From: Bifidobacterium breve
GTDB taxonomy: Bacteria > Actinomycetota > Actinomycetes > Nanopelagicales > Nanopelagicaceae
DNA length: 64,000 bases
Direction of reading: 5' to 3'
NCBI GenBank assembly: GCA_945883675.1
Contig: CAMCYA010000002.1
Span: 1-64,000 of the forward strand
The notes under the pieces were generated by a model that was not told the origin of the DNA, searched no databases, and worked only from the letters and a program-made list of their open reading frames with translations. Below are positions 1-8,604 of the stretch, piece after piece. Position 1 is the first letter of the stretch. Each line of letters starts with the position of its first letter. The translations under genes were made by a program, and so were the position numbers.

Positions 1-392
1 GCTTTGATCCGATCTCGGTGTTCGACAATGTGCTGAGCACTGCTCTTTGCAGCCTCTTGCACCTTTCTCTTTTCACCAAGCGCGATTCGGTCACCCGAAG
101 CGATCTCATCGATGGAGAATCCTGTATATGCAGTTAGTTGCTGCGATCTTGCAAAGATGGTGAAGCCCTTAAGCACCATTCCATCTTTGACTATGTCATC
201 TTCGCCCGCGGTCAGTGCCACAAATGCTCGGCCCCCGCGGTATCTACGTCCGCCAACACCAATAGCCATAGTGCCCTGCTTGCGCAGACTACGGATATCG
301 TCTTGGAAAATTTTTGCTTGCTTATAGGCAAACCAGAGCTGGAACAGCCACATGATTCCAATGAGAATAAACAGTTTGCCTATATTGCTCAT
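1..392 (-). CDS. gutM: GutM-family PTS operon activator (partial, cut by window edge)
   Basis: The reverse-strand frame from the ATG at 392 stays open to base 1, so about 130 residues are visible and the C-terminus lies outside the window. The N-terminus has one hydrophobic segment (about residues 5-24, with LFILIGIMWLFQLWF), followed by a charged KQAKIFQDDIRSLRKQG stretch and a glycine/arginine-rich GVGGRRYRGGRAFVAL section. This is the layout of glucitol operon activator proteins (GutM/SrlM family), which are membrane-anchored and accompany glucitol/sorbitol-type PTS genes. The start codon overlaps the stop of the SorC regulator gene upstream (ATGA), so the two are translationally coupled. 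I infer that PTS EII genes follow to the left of the window. Family assignment is by recognition only. Confidence 0.75.
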   Translation of the reverse strand, partial: MSNIGKLFILIGIMWLFQLWFAYKQAKIFQDDIRSLRKQGTMAIGVGGRRYRGGRAFVALTAGEDDIVKDGMVLKGFTIFARSQQLTAYTGFSIDEIASGDRIALGEKRKVQEAAKSSAQHIVEHRDRIK

Positions 393-1363
393 GCGCTCTT
401 TACCGCCGATGGTTGTAGTGATTTAACGACAGAGTTAGCACATGCTAAATCCAGAATTAAGGTATCAATTAGTCCAGCATTGGCAGCCCCCACCACACCG
501 GCCACCTTTTCAGCCCCTGATGCCACACCAATCACACGAGGGATGTTTTTAATCTCTTCTAAGGTAAGTCCGATTACGCGGCCATCCATAGTTGAAGAAA
601 GTGATGAGCCATCTTTTTTATAGAAGCGAGCTGCAATATCTCCGGCGTAGTTTGAAGCCAGAGCCTCACGATCGGCCTTTGCGATTTTAAATTCAGAAAA
701 GACCATCTCACTAGATGATGAACCAGCTGAGCCGATTCCAACCAAGGCAACGTGTGCACCGCGTGCAAGCTGGAGTGATTTTGCGATGCTCTCTTCTTCA
801 AGAAGTGAGTCGCGAACCTTGGTGCTGTTAACGACAACTGGAGATAAGAATGGAATGAATTGAGCGTTTAGGTTCTTAGCCAAGTTGCGGCCTAGCTCTT
901 CTGCGCTTACTGATGTGCTTACAGATGAGAGCGAGCCCATCAGTTGGGTGACTTTAAGGCCCGAAAGAGTCTCTGAGTGAGCGTTAACTACAGTTGCCTC
1001 AAGGCCGCGGCCCCAAGAGATTGCAATGGTTTGGTTATCGCGAAGATCTTTCAAAAGCGCGCTCGCAGCTGCTCGCCCGATTGTGTTGAGGGTTAAATCG
1101 TTGGACTCAGTTGCAATTACCTGCACATCTTTAATCTTGAGTAGTTCTGAAAGCTGAGTAGAAAGTGATTCATGCTTGTGTGTTGGGGAGACAATCTTGA
1201 TCTCAACAAAACCAAAGCGCTTTGCATCAGAGAGCATGCGCGAAACATTTGATCTAGATGTATTGAGTTTGGATGCCACTTGATCTTGCGAATAGTGGCC
1301 CTCGTAATACAGGCGTGCTGCGCGCAGAATTAACTCCGTTTCGCGCTGCTTCACTATCGTCAC
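389..1363 (-). CDS. SorC/DeoR-type sugar-binding transcriptional regulator
   Basis: 324 residues, the usual length for SorC-family regulators. Residues about 20-50 form a helix-turn-helix (YSQDQVASKLNTSRSNVSRM), and the rest is the C-terminal sugar-phosphate-binding domain with ISWGRGLEATV and a GIGSAGSSSSEMV loop near residues 110-225. These proteins are cytoplasmic and usually control sugar or sugar-alcohol operons in response to a phosphorylated sugar. It starts with GTG and its stop overlaps the start of gutM by 4 nt. A gap of 127 bp with an inverted repeat separates it from ptsI upstream, which suggests its own promoter. Likely targets are the PTS genes downstream and possibly ptsI and the dehydrogenase operon; that target list is inference. 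Confidence 0.85.
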   Translation of the reverse strand: MTIVKQRETELILRAARLYYEGHYSQDQVASKLNTSRSNVSRMLSDAKRFGFVEIKIVSPTHKHESLSTQLSELLKIKDVQVIATESNDLTLNTIGRAAASALLKDLRDNQTIAISWGRGLEATVVNAHSETLSGLKVTQLMGSLSSVSTSVSAEELGRNLAKNLNAQFIPFLSPVVVNSTKVRDSLLEEESIAKSLQLARGAHVALVGIGSAGSSSSEMVFSEFKIAKADREALASNYAGDIAARFYKKDGSSLSSTMDGRVIGLTLEEIKNIPRVIGVASGAEKVAGVVGAANAGLIDTLILDLACANSVVKSLQPSAVKSA

Positions 1364-1391
1364 ATCCGTTCAGTTATTGAGCAATTACGCT

Positions 1392-1411
1392 AGTGTGCAT
1401 TGCTTCACACT
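1392..1411. promoter_or_regulatory. inverted repeat upstream of the SorC regulator gene
   Basis: Perfect 6-bp arms AGTGTG and CACACT are separated by 8 bp, about 30 bp upstream of the regulator start, in the 127-bp gap after ptsI. The position suits an operator for autoregulation, but a terminator role for ptsI is not excluded because no T-run follows. Confidence 0.35.
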
Positions 1412-1490
1412 GGGAAATCAAGCACATCCGCCCAAAATTTAGTAACAAATTAGTACCAGTGAGTATCAACAAGCATCACATTGAAGAGCA

Positions 1491-3179
1491 CTAGAGGCCC
1501 AGATTGGCTAGCTCCACTAGTTCATTACGGGCAGAGCTTTTTGCCTCTGAGGCTGTATTTGCCCCTACCGCGGCCTTACCGGCCTTGATCAACTGCTGCG
1601 ATGAATGGGCCGTAATCGCCTGGGCAACATCGGTCAAGGTGGCAACACTGCAGGAAAGTGAAGATACGCCCATGCCAACTAGGACAGATGCCAACGATGG
1701 ATCAGATGCGGCCTCACCGCAGACACCAACTGGGCAGTTATTTTTAATTCCGGCCTGTGCAATTTGATGAACAGCGCGCAAAAGAGCTGGCTGCCAGGGG
1801 TCATTAAATCCTGCAAGGGCTGCAGATTCACGATCTGCAGCATGTAGATACTGGCCCAAATCATTTGTACCGATAGAAACAAAATGACAAACTTTTGTAA
1901 TTTCATCGGCAAGGAAAATCGCTGCAGGAACTTCAATCATTACACCAGCTTTTTCTAAACCATACTCTTTGGCCAACGCTACAAAGTTTTTTGCCTCTTC
2001 TGGCAATGTGATCATCGGTGCCATTACCCAGACTTCGGCCTTAGTCGCCTTTGCAGCTGCTGCGATTGCTTGCAACTGTGTGCGAAGCAAGTTTTCATGC
2101 TTATTAATCGTACGATAACCACGAACACCTAACGCTGGATTTGGCTCGTTATCAAATGAAATGAAAGCCATTGGCTTATCGGCGCCAGCATCTAATGTTC
2201 TGATAATTACTTTTTGATTATTAAAGGGAGTGAAAAGCTCTGTGTAAATTGCCGTCTGCTCTTGAAGAGTTGGCGCATCGTTTCGGTCCAAATACAAAAG
2301 CTCTGTGCGAAGCAGACCAACACCGTCGGCGCCAGCTGATACTGCTGCAACTGTGTCTTCGATACGACCAATGTTTGCATAGATTGGAACAACAACATTA
2401 TCTGTTGTTATGTAGCCATCTTTAGATCTAGTAACAGTTCTTGATTTACGGGCTTTAATTTTTTCAATCTTGCTCTCAATTGCTGATTTAACAGTTGAAT
2501 CCGGATTAAATACAATTGCACCTGTTGTCGCATCTACAGCCACCATTGCATTTGGTGAAGCTATTGCAGCTTGTACAACTCCGGGACAGGCAACAATGGC
2601 TGGAATTCCATTTGATCTAGCGATAATTGCTGTGTGGCTAGTTGGGCCACCACCTGCAGTAACAATTGCTAAAACTTTATCTGTCTCTAAATCTGCAGTA
2701 TCTGCAGGGGATAAGTCCTGCGCAATAAGAACTGTTGGAAGATCAAAATGTGGAATCTCAGGATATGAAGTACCTGCAATCTCACAGAGCACCCGATCTC
2801 TAATATTTGCAACATCGCTCACGCGCTCTGCTAAATAACCACCAGATGCAGTCAATAACTCTTGAAAAACCTCAGTTGCTTTAACCATTGCAAAACTTGC
2901 CGTACGGCCGCCTGCGATAAATGCTGCTGCCTCTTCTGCAATAGCAGGATCAGTTGCTATCTCTGCCATTGCAATCAAAATCTCATGGAGCTCTCCAGTT
3001 GTGCGAGCAGCGCGAGCATCTAAATCAGCGCCCACTCTGTCAATGGCTGCCGTTAATGCCTGTGTCTCTTCTTCGGTGCTTAACTGAGATTGTTGTGCAT
3101 CTGCAACTGGAATATCAGTGTTGAGTAGAAAGAATGGGCCAATTGCTGCACCAGAACTTGCAGGAATACCAGTGAGCAT
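1491..3179 (-). CDS. ptsI: phosphoenolpyruvate-protein phosphotransferase (PTS enzyme I)
   Basis: 562 residues, normal for enzyme I. It takes phosphate from PEP and passes it to HPr, the first step of PTS sugar uptake, in the cytoplasm. The phospho-histidine motif GGPTSHTAI is present with His182. The C-terminal PEP-binding barrel shows VGLLRTELLYLDR, LDAGADKP, GVRGYR and the active-site region GVCGEAASDP. It follows the E2 gene by about 30 bp on the same strand, so it is probably cotranscribed with the 2-oxoacid dehydrogenase genes. Its partner HPr is encoded divergently at 6453. An operon joining enzyme I to a pyruvate dehydrogenase complex is uncommon; PEP and pyruvate are the substrate and product that link the two. 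Confidence 0.95.
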   Translation of the reverse strand: MLTGIPASSGAAIGPFFLLNTDIPVADAQQSQLSTEEETQALTAAIDRVGADLDARAARTTGELHEILIAMAEIATDPAIAEEAAAFIAGGRTASFAMVKATEVFQELLTASGGYLAERVSDVANIRDRVLCEIAGTSYPEIPHFDLPTVLIAQDLSPADTADLETDKVLAIVTAGGGPTSHTAIIARSNGIPAIVACPGVVQAAIASPNAMVAVDATTGAIVFNPDSTVKSAIESKIEKIKARKSRTVTRSKDGYITTDNVVVPIYANIGRIEDTVAAVSAGADGVGLLRTELLYLDRNDAPTLQEQTAIYTELFTPFNNQKVIIRTLDAGADKPMAFISFDNEPNPALGVRGYRTINKHENLLRTQLQAIAAAAKATKAEVWVMAPMITLPEEAKNFVALAKEYGLEKAGVMIEVPAAIFLADEITKVCHFVSIGTNDLGQYLHAADRESAALAGFNDPWQPALLRAVHQIAQAGIKNNCPVGVCGEAASDPSLASVLVGMGVSSLSCSVATLTDVAQAITAHSSQQLIKAGKAAVGANTASEAKSSARNELVELANLGL

Positions 3180-3209
3180 TTTGTATGGATGTCCTTTTGT
3201 TTGGGGCTT

Positions 3210-4379
3210 CTATAGGGAAGCGATGAGAGCATCTAAAAGTAGTGCACCATCATAAAAGTCACAAATGTTTAGATCAATAGTTAATGAAATATTTTTTGTG
3301 CTCTCGCTGTCATAACCAATAGTTAGTGAGGTAACTTGATTTGGGAAAAGCAAGGGAGTCGCAGAACTCATGGAATATGTGGTCAGATCAAAGATTGTTG
3401 TAGTCCCACCACTTAGCATTGCAATTGGCACTTTGCCATTTTTTGCTGCATCAGAAGTAGTTGTAACCAGAGTTCGCAATTCTTCTACGCTAATCAGATC
3501 TGGATCTCTAAAGACTGGAAGGGCGCTTCCATATTTGGATTCAATAATGAGTGAAACGCCAACATGTTGATGCACAGCTATATCTGGTCGTCCTCGCAAA
3601 ACTTTGGCCCAAGCAGAGATCAACTGTGCGTGATCAAAGTTTGCATGTGCACGGCGATTAAATGAAGCTTGCGCGATACCGCGAGTCATTTCAATTCCCT
3701 TAGCGATCAAGGCTTTGTTTGCTGCTTGTCGTTTCAATACTGCGGGATCAATCTGTGCAGAGTTCACATCTGAGAATGTGATTGTTCTATCCGGACCTGT
3801 TGGATGCACGGTGCGAAGATCGATTCCACGGTTAGCTGCTTCAACACGGGCTTTCGGTACAGCTTTAACAGAGGCGTTGACAATTTTTGGAGCGGTAACA
3901 ACTGGTGCAGCAACAATAGGTGCAGGAGTAATTACCGGAGCGACAGGTTGCACTACCGGCGCAACTAGAACTGGTGTAACTACAACCGGTGCAACCGGCG
4001 GTGGCGTTGGTGCCACGGGTGCAACAACGACAGGTGCGGCAACTACAGGTGCTGGGGCTACTGGAGGTGGAGTTGGAGCAGCAGTTTCAACTTGCGCAGC
4101 CGCATCGCCACCAAAATCAAAGGCCATAACCTCTGTTTCTGTGAGCATGATTAATACTGGTTTACCAATTTCAATTACATCACCTGGGTTACCAACTAAT
4201 GTTTCGATAACGCCATCTGCCGGTGCTTCAACTTCCATGTCAATCTTGTCGGTCATTACTTCAAATAAAACATCACCAGATTTAACCTGGTCGCCAACTT
4301 TTACATGGAAAAGCAAAAGCTCTCCAGTTTCCATGGTCATGCTCATCTTGGGCATAACTACGGGATATTTGAAACTCAT
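3210..4379 (-). CDS. dihydrolipoamide acyltransferase (E2)-like protein with altered catalytic motif
   Basis: 389 residues. An N-terminal lipoyl domain (1-80) has the lysine in [10 protein letters not shown] (Lys45). Residues about 95-165 are a flexible Pro/Val/Ala/Thr linker. A peripheral subunit-binding domain follows (about 170-210, with [22 protein letters not shown]-like spacing). The C-terminal part (about 215-389) is short for an E2 catalytic domain. Its end reads [17 protein letters not shown], where acyltransferases have DHRxxDG, so the catalytic His position is occupied by Cys373. In an active complex E2 passes the acyl group from lipoyl to CoA. Here it sits between E1-beta (4-nt ATGA overlap) and ptsI. 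It could act mainly as scaffold and lipoyl carrier, or use a changed mechanism. Confidence 0.85.
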   Translation of the reverse strand: MSFKYPVVMPKMSMTMETGELLLFHVKVGDQVKSGDVLFEVMTDKIDMEVEAPADGVIETLVGNPGDVIEIGKPVLIMLTETEVMAFDFGGDAAAQVETAAPTPPPVAPAPVVAAPVVVAPVAPTPPPVAPVVVTPVLVAPVVQPVAPVITPAPIVAAPVVTAPKIVNASVKAVPKARVEAANRGIDLRTVHPTGPDRTITFSDVNSAQIDPAVLKRQAANKALIAKGIEMTRGIAQASFNRRAHANFDHAQLISAWAKVLRGRPDIAVHQHVGVSLIIESKYGSALPVFRDPDLISVEELRTLVTTTSDAAKNGKVPIAMLSGGTTTIFDLTTYSMSSATPLLFPNQVTSLTIGYDSESTKNISLTIDLNICDFYDGALLLDALIASL

Positions 4380-5374
4380 CGCCAGTTTTTAACAATCTCT
4401 CGGGCCGCAGCTTCAATGTCTTCAATTTGAGGAACTGCTGCTTTTTCTAATTGAGGTGCATATGGGATAGGAATATTCATTCCAGCCAAGCGCTTGATAG
4501 GTGCAATGAGGGAACCAAATGATGAAGAACCAGCCATCTGCGCGATAACTTCATTAATAAATCCTGCATGTGCTGGACCTTCTTGAACAACCATGAGGCG
4601 ACCAGTTTTTTCAACTGATTCGTATACAGGTTGCATATCAAGTGGCGAAATTGTGCGCGGATCAATTAACGTCACAGAGATTCCTTCGGCTGCTAATTTC
4701 TCGCAGACTTCATAACTCTTGTTGACCATAATTCCTGTTGCAACAATTGTTAAATCTTTTCCTTCTCGAACAACTTTGGCAACACCTAATGGAATTCGCT
4801 CTGAACCTTCAGGTACAGGATCTCTACCTGGGATCTTGTACAAGAGTTTGTGCTCTAAGAAAATTACAGGGTTTGGATCATCAATTGCTGCAAGCAGTAA
4901 ACCTTTTGCATCTGCAGGATTTGATGGAACGACAACTTTTAATCCAGGAACTGATGCAAACCATGGCTCTAAGTTTTGTGAATGTTGAGCAGCAGCACCT
5001 GTTCCAGAGCCTTGCGGTGTACGCAATACCATTGGTACGTGTAGCGCTCCACCTAACATAAAGTGAATCTTTGCTGCCTGGTTTGCAATCTGATCCATTG
5101 CTTGCGCCGTGAAATCTGAAAATTGAATCTCAACGATCGGACGCATTCCAGATAGAGCAGCACCAACTGCAGCACCAACAATTCCAAGCTCTGCAATAGG
5201 AGTATCTAGTACTCGTTCTGATCCATAGCGGTGGTACATATCGCCAGAAACACCAAATGCACCGCCGTAAATTCCAACATCTTCTCCCAGTAAAAATACT
5301 TCTGGGCGTTCATCAAATGCGATACTCATTGCTTCGCGAACGGCTTCGGCCATAGTTAACATGCGATCGCTCAT
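4376..5374 (-). CDS. 2-oxoacid (pyruvate-type) dehydrogenase E1 beta subunit
   Basis: 332 residues, the usual length for E1-beta. Together with E1-alpha it forms the thiamine-diphosphate enzyme that decarboxylates a 2-oxoacid and acylates the lipoyl group of E2. Visible motifs include [16 protein letters not shown] near residue 30, IVEIQFSDF near 80 with the cofactor-contacting Glu, and [11 protein letters not shown] plus [11 protein letters not shown] in the C-terminal transketolase domain. Start and stop overlap the neighbouring E1-alpha and E2 genes by 4 nt each, so stoichiometric translation is likely. Substrate cannot be fixed from sequence: pyruvate is favoured, acetoin or a branched-chain oxoacid are alternatives. 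Confidence 0.9.
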   Translation of the reverse strand: MSDRMLTMAEAVREAMSIAFDERPEVFLLGEDVGIYGGAFGVSGDMYHRYGSERVLDTPIAELGIVGAAVGAALSGMRPIVEIQFSDFTAQAMDQIANQAAKIHFMLGGALHVPMVLRTPQGSGTGAAAQHSQNLEPWFASVPGLKVVVPSNPADAKGLLLAAIDDPNPVIFLEHKLLYKIPGRDPVPEGSERIPLGVAKVVREGKDLTIVATGIMVNKSYEVCEKLAAEGISVTLIDPRTISPLDMQPVYESVEKTGRLMVVQEGPAHAGFINEVIAQMAGSSSFGSLIAPIKRLAGMNIPIPYAPQLEKAAVPQIEDIEAAAREIVKNWR

Positions 5375-6372
5375 GCTGACACCTTCTTAAATACTGCATC
5401 TAATAAGCCAGCAGGATCAGCAGCTTTGGCCTTTACTGCCTCATTTACTGCGGCAACAATGGCATCTGTTGCCTCTTGTTGAATCCCATCGCACTGCTCT
5501 TGGGTCAATTTCTTTTGTTTGATTGCGCGAGCGATAAATTTTGGAATCGGATCTAAAAGGCGCCACTCTTCAATCTCTTCTTTAGTTCGATACAAGTTCT
5601 TATCTGATCGAGAGTGACCTTTCCAACGATATGTTTCAGCAATGATTAAGGTTGGTCCTTCACCTTTTTTAGCACGATCAACAGCAATCTGCGCTGCTTC
5701 ATAGACTTCGACAACATCATTTCCATTTACGTTTACGCCAGGGATTCCATATCCCTTACCGCGATCAGCCAAGTTATCGATTGCAAATGCCTTCTCAGTA
5801 GATGATGACATTCCATATTTGTTGTTTTCACAGAATAAAATCATTGGCAGTTTCCAGATTGCAGCTAAGTTTGCTGCTTCGTGGAACGCTCCCTCATTCA
5901 TTGCACCATCTCCAAAGAATGAAACAGCAACAGTTCCCTTTTTCATCATCTTGGATGCGAGCGCTGCCCCTGCTGCGATTGGAATTCCGCCACCAACAAC
6001 TCCGTTTGCACCTAGGTTTCCGGTCTCAACATCTGCAATGTGCATAGATCCACCGCGACCTCCGCAGTAACCAATCTCTTTTCCGAGTAGTTCTGCGATC
6101 ATTCGCGTCAGGTCTGCACCTTTTGCAATGCAGTGACCATGTCCGCGGTGTGTAGAAGTTATTTGATCTTGAATAGTTAACGCCATGCACATACCTGTTG
6201 GTGATGCTTCTTGTCCGATCGATAAGTGCATCGTTCCGTGCATCATTCCGCGTCCAAATAAATCTTCTACTGCTTCTTCAAACTTTCTAATGCGGCACAT
6301 GTATAACAATGCATGGCGTGCGTGTTCGGTTGACGACAGTGGATGGCCCATTAACAGGGGATTTGCGCTCAT
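5371..6372 (-). CDS. 2-oxoacid (pyruvate-type) dehydrogenase E1 alpha subunit
   Basis: 333 residues from the ATG at 6372, chosen over a GTG eight codons upstream because a GAGGG ribosome site lies just before it. The thiamine-diphosphate motif is clear: [20 protein letters not shown], followed by [23 protein letters not shown] and [10 protein letters not shown] are typical of the pyruvate/acetoin/branched-chain alpha-subunit family. It heads a tight minus-strand operon E1-alpha, E1-beta, E2, then ptsI. No E3 (lipoamide dehydrogenase) gene is in the window, so a shared E3 elsewhere is expected. The 56 to 80 bp upstream hold promoters for this gene and for ptsH in the other direction. Confidence 0.9.
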   Translation of the reverse strand: MSANPLLMGHPLSSTEHARHALLYMCRIRKFEEAVEDLFGRGMMHGTMHLSIGQEASPTGMCMALTIQDQITSTHRGHGHCIAKGADLTRMIAELLGKEIGYCGGRGGSMHIADVETGNLGANGVVGGGIPIAAGAALASKMMKKGTVAVSFFGDGAMNEGAFHEAANLAAIWKLPMILFCENNKYGMSSSTEKAFAIDNLADRGKGYGIPGVNVNGNDVVEVYEAAQIAVDRAKKGEGPTLIIAETYRWKGHSRSDKNLYRTKEEIEEWRLLDPIPKFIARAIKQKKLTQEQCDGIQQEATDAIVAAVNEAVKAKAADPAGLLDAVFKKVSA

Positions 6373-6440
6373 TTTCTGACCCTCACATTTGTTCACGCGG
6401 TTGAGTAGATGTTCCTATTAAACACTACCTGTGCGCCCGT

Positions 6441-6452
6441 TACGATAGCCCA
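6441..6452 (+). promoter_or_regulatory. predicted leaderless promoter (-10) of ptsH
   Basis: TACGAT at 6441-6446 is followed by exactly six bases and the ATG of ptsH, so transcription would start on or next to the start codon. The same spacing recurs before many genes in this window. Confidence 0.5.
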
Positions 6453-6728
6453 ATGAAAGAATTTCGCTCTGTTGTGGCCGCTGCTGTTGGCCTTCATGCT
6501 CGACCAGCCGCTCTTTTTGCATCAACTGCAAAGGGCTCGGGAAATACAGTGCGTTTGGCAAAGATTGTCGATGGTGCTCCAACCACACCAGTTGATGGCG
6601 CGAGTGTCTTAAGAGTGATGACACTCGGAGTTAAATGCGGCGATGAAGTTCTTGTAACCGTTGAGGGCGAAAACGAAGAAGAAACCTCTGCCAAGTTACA
6701 AGAAATTGTTGAGAGCAACGATCATTGA
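6453..6728 (+). CDS. ptsH: PTS phosphocarrier protein HPr
   Basis: 91 residues. The phosphorylation site is in GLHARPA at His15, and a regulatory-site-like segment GASVLRVMTLGV holds Ser51 at the place of the HPr kinase site in Gram-positive HPr. HPr accepts phosphate from enzyme I and passes it to EIIA proteins. It is transcribed away from the dehydrogenase/ptsI operon and is the first gene of a run ptsH-ispF-cysS-rlmB. Its stop overlaps the TTG start of ispF (TTGA). The position before ispF is where actinobacteria usually have ispD. Confidence 0.93.
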   Translation: MKEFRSVVAAAVGLHARPAALFASTAKGSGNTVRLAKIVDGAPTTPVDGASVLRVMTLGVKCGDEVLVTVEGENEEETSAKLQEIVESNDH

Positions 6729-7201
6729 ATTCTAAATTACGAACAGGCATAGGAATAGATGCTCACCAATTTGGTGATAGCGGGCCACTTGCGCTCGCAG
6801 GTTTGGTTTGGCCAGAGACAAAAAAACTAGTTGGACACTCAGATGGTGATGCAGCTGCGCATGCAATTTGTGACGCAGTTTTATCTGCATGCCAGTTAGG
6901 TGATGTCGGAAGTTTTTTTGGAGTCGATAAACCAGAAATGGCTGGAATATCTGGCAGTGAAATGATTACAAAGGTGCGAGATTTCGTTGTTAAAAAGGGT
7001 TTTGCAATTAATAACGTAGCGGTACAAATTATTGGAAACGCACCAAATGTTTCATCACGAAGAGATGAGGCGCAGTCAGCATTATCCGAATCTCTAGGAG
7101 CACCAGTTTCGGTTTCAGGGACCACGACAGATTCCATGGGATTTACAGGTCGCGGTGAAGGTGTGTGTGCAATCGCAACAGCGTTGGTACAGATTCCGTG
7201 A
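6725..7201 (+). CDS. ispF: 2-C-methyl-D-erythritol 2,4-cyclodiphosphate synthase
   Basis: 158 residues, normal length. The enzyme forms the cyclic diphosphate of the non-mevalonate isoprenoid pathway. GIGIDAHQFGD carries the metal-binding Asp and His, LVGHSDGDAAAHAICDA the second histidine cluster, and TTTDSMGFTGRGEG the C-terminal nucleotide contacts. The start is TTG overlapping the stop of ptsH, and the stop overlaps the GTG of cysS (GTGA), so the three genes are coupled. ispE of the same pathway lies at 47952; ispD is not seen in the window. Confidence 0.95.
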   Translation: MNSKLRTGIGIDAHQFGDSGPLALAGLVWPETKKLVGHSDGDAAAHAICDAVLSACQLGDVGSFFGVDKPEMAGISGSEMITKVRDFVVKKGFAINNVAVQIIGNAPNVSSRRDEAQSALSESLGAPVSVSGTTTDSMGFTGRGEGVCAIATALVQIP

Positions 7202-8583
7202 CGCTACATCTATATGACACCGCCTCACGTGAAGTAAGTGAGTTCAAATCTCTTAAACCATTACAGGTCTCTATTTATGTTTGCGGAGCAACAGTGCAGG
7301 GCCCACCTCATATCGGCCATGTTCGATCCGGAGTTAACTTCGATATTTTAAGACGCTGGTTAATCAAATCAGGATATGGAGTTACTTTTATTCGAAACGT
7401 AACTGATATTGATGACAAGATTTTACACAGTGCAAAGCACGATGAAATGCCTTGGTGGGCAGTAGCAATGAAGTACGAACGTGTATTTACTGCAGCATAT
7501 GCAGAGCTAAATATCTTGCCTCCAACATATGAGCCTCGGGCAACAGGGCACATAACGCAGATGATTGAACTGATGAAAAAGTTAATCGATAACGGCGCTG
7601 CCTATGCACCAGGCAACGGTGATGTTTATTTAGAGGTTCGAAAACTTAAGAGTTATTTAACTTTGTCTAGACAAAACATTGATGACTTACAAGCATCTGC
7701 AGATGCAGATGAGACAAACAAAAAAGATGTTCGAGACTTTGCATTATGGAAAGCTGCTAAACCCGGAGATCCTTCTTGGCCAACACCGTGGGGACCGGGA
7801 CGACCAGGTTGGCACTTAGAGTGTTCTGCAATGGCGCACGCATACCTTGGAGAAAAGTTTGATATTCATGGCGGCGGTTTAGATTTAGTTTTCCCTCATC
7901 ATGAAAATGAGATCGCGCAATCAGAAGCTGCAGGATATGGATTTGCTCAACGTTGGCTTCACAATGCATGGGTAACGCAATCTGGTGAAAAGATGTCTAA
8001 GTCATTAGGTAACTCACTACAGGTAAATGAAATTCTAAAATCTGTCCGTGGAATAGAACTTCGTTGGTATTTAGGTGGAGCCCATTACCGATCAATGCTG
8101 GAATATTCGCCAGCAGCGCTAGAAGAGTCTGCAACTAACTTTCGCCGGATAGAAAGTTTTTTAAAGAGAGCCACAGAGTTAATTGGTGAGAAACCATCAT
8201 TGCAGTTAAGTGAAGAGTTCAAAAATGCAATGAATGATGATTTAGCGGTTCCCACAGCACTTGCATCTATTAGCGAAAATCTACGTCTTGGAAATCAAGC
8301 TGTTACCGATAACGACAAAAAAGCAATTGCGAAAAATGCCAATGAGATTCGCGGCGCCCTAGATGTTTTGGGATGTGACCCTTTTGATCTGGCATTTGTT
8401 CAATCTGGCGGCTCTGATTTAACTCCAGCCTTAGATGGTGTAATTAAATTAGCTCTAACAGAGCGTGCATCGGCCAGAGAGCGTAAGGATTTTGCTGCAT
8501 CCGATGCAATCCGTGATGGGCTTGCTGATTTAGGAATTACAATTGAGGACACTGCTCAAGGACCTCGCTGGTCTATCAATTAA
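7198..8583 (+). CDS. cysS: cysteinyl-tRNA synthetase
   Basis: 461 residues from the GTG at 7198, which overlaps the ispF stop; this start gives the expected N-terminus VTLHLYDTASREV and is preferred over an in-frame start 33 nt upstream inside ispF. The class I signatures are GPPHIGHVRSG (HIGH) and EKMSKSLGN (KMSKS). The zinc ligands include the Cys of YVCGATVQG and the GWHLECSAMA and HHENEIAQSEA segments. It charges tRNA-Cys in the cytoplasm. Gene order ispF-cysS-rlmB is the conserved actinobacterial one. Confidence 0.97.
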   Translation: MTLHLYDTASREVSEFKSLKPLQVSIYVCGATVQGPPHIGHVRSGVNFDILRRWLIKSGYGVTFIRNVTDIDDKILHSAKHDEMPWWAVAMKYERVFTAAYAELNILPPTYEPRATGHITQMIELMKKLIDNGAAYAPGNGDVYLEVRKLKSYLTLSRQNIDDLQASADADETNKKDVRDFALWKAAKPGDPSWPTPWGPGRPGWHLECSAMAHAYLGEKFDIHGGGLDLVFPHHENEIAQSEAAGYGFAQRWLHNAWVTQSGEKMSKSLGNSLQVNEILKSVRGIELRWYLGGAHYRSMLEYSPAALEESATNFRRIESFLKRATELIGEKPSLQLSEEFKNAMNDDLAVPTALASISENLRLGNQAVTDNDKKAIAKNANEIRGALDVLGCDPFDLAFVQSGGSDLTPALDGVIKLALTERASARERKDFAASDAIRDGLADLGITIEDTAQGPRWSIN

Positions 8584-8604
8584 GTACTGAAACGAGAATT
8601 AAAA

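Noticed and set aside
138-623. 161-codon plus-strand frame opposite gutM/sorC
   Set aside because: The minus strand gives recognised families with a coupled start; the plus frame gives no motif.
3715-4392. 225-codon plus-strand frame opposite the E2 gene
   Set aside because: Thr/Gly/Ala repeats are the complement of the Pro/Val linker of E2; not a gene.
7165-7197. Upstream start of cysS at 7165
   Set aside because: It would lie inside ispF; the GTG at 7198 overlaps the ispF stop and gives the normal N-terminus.
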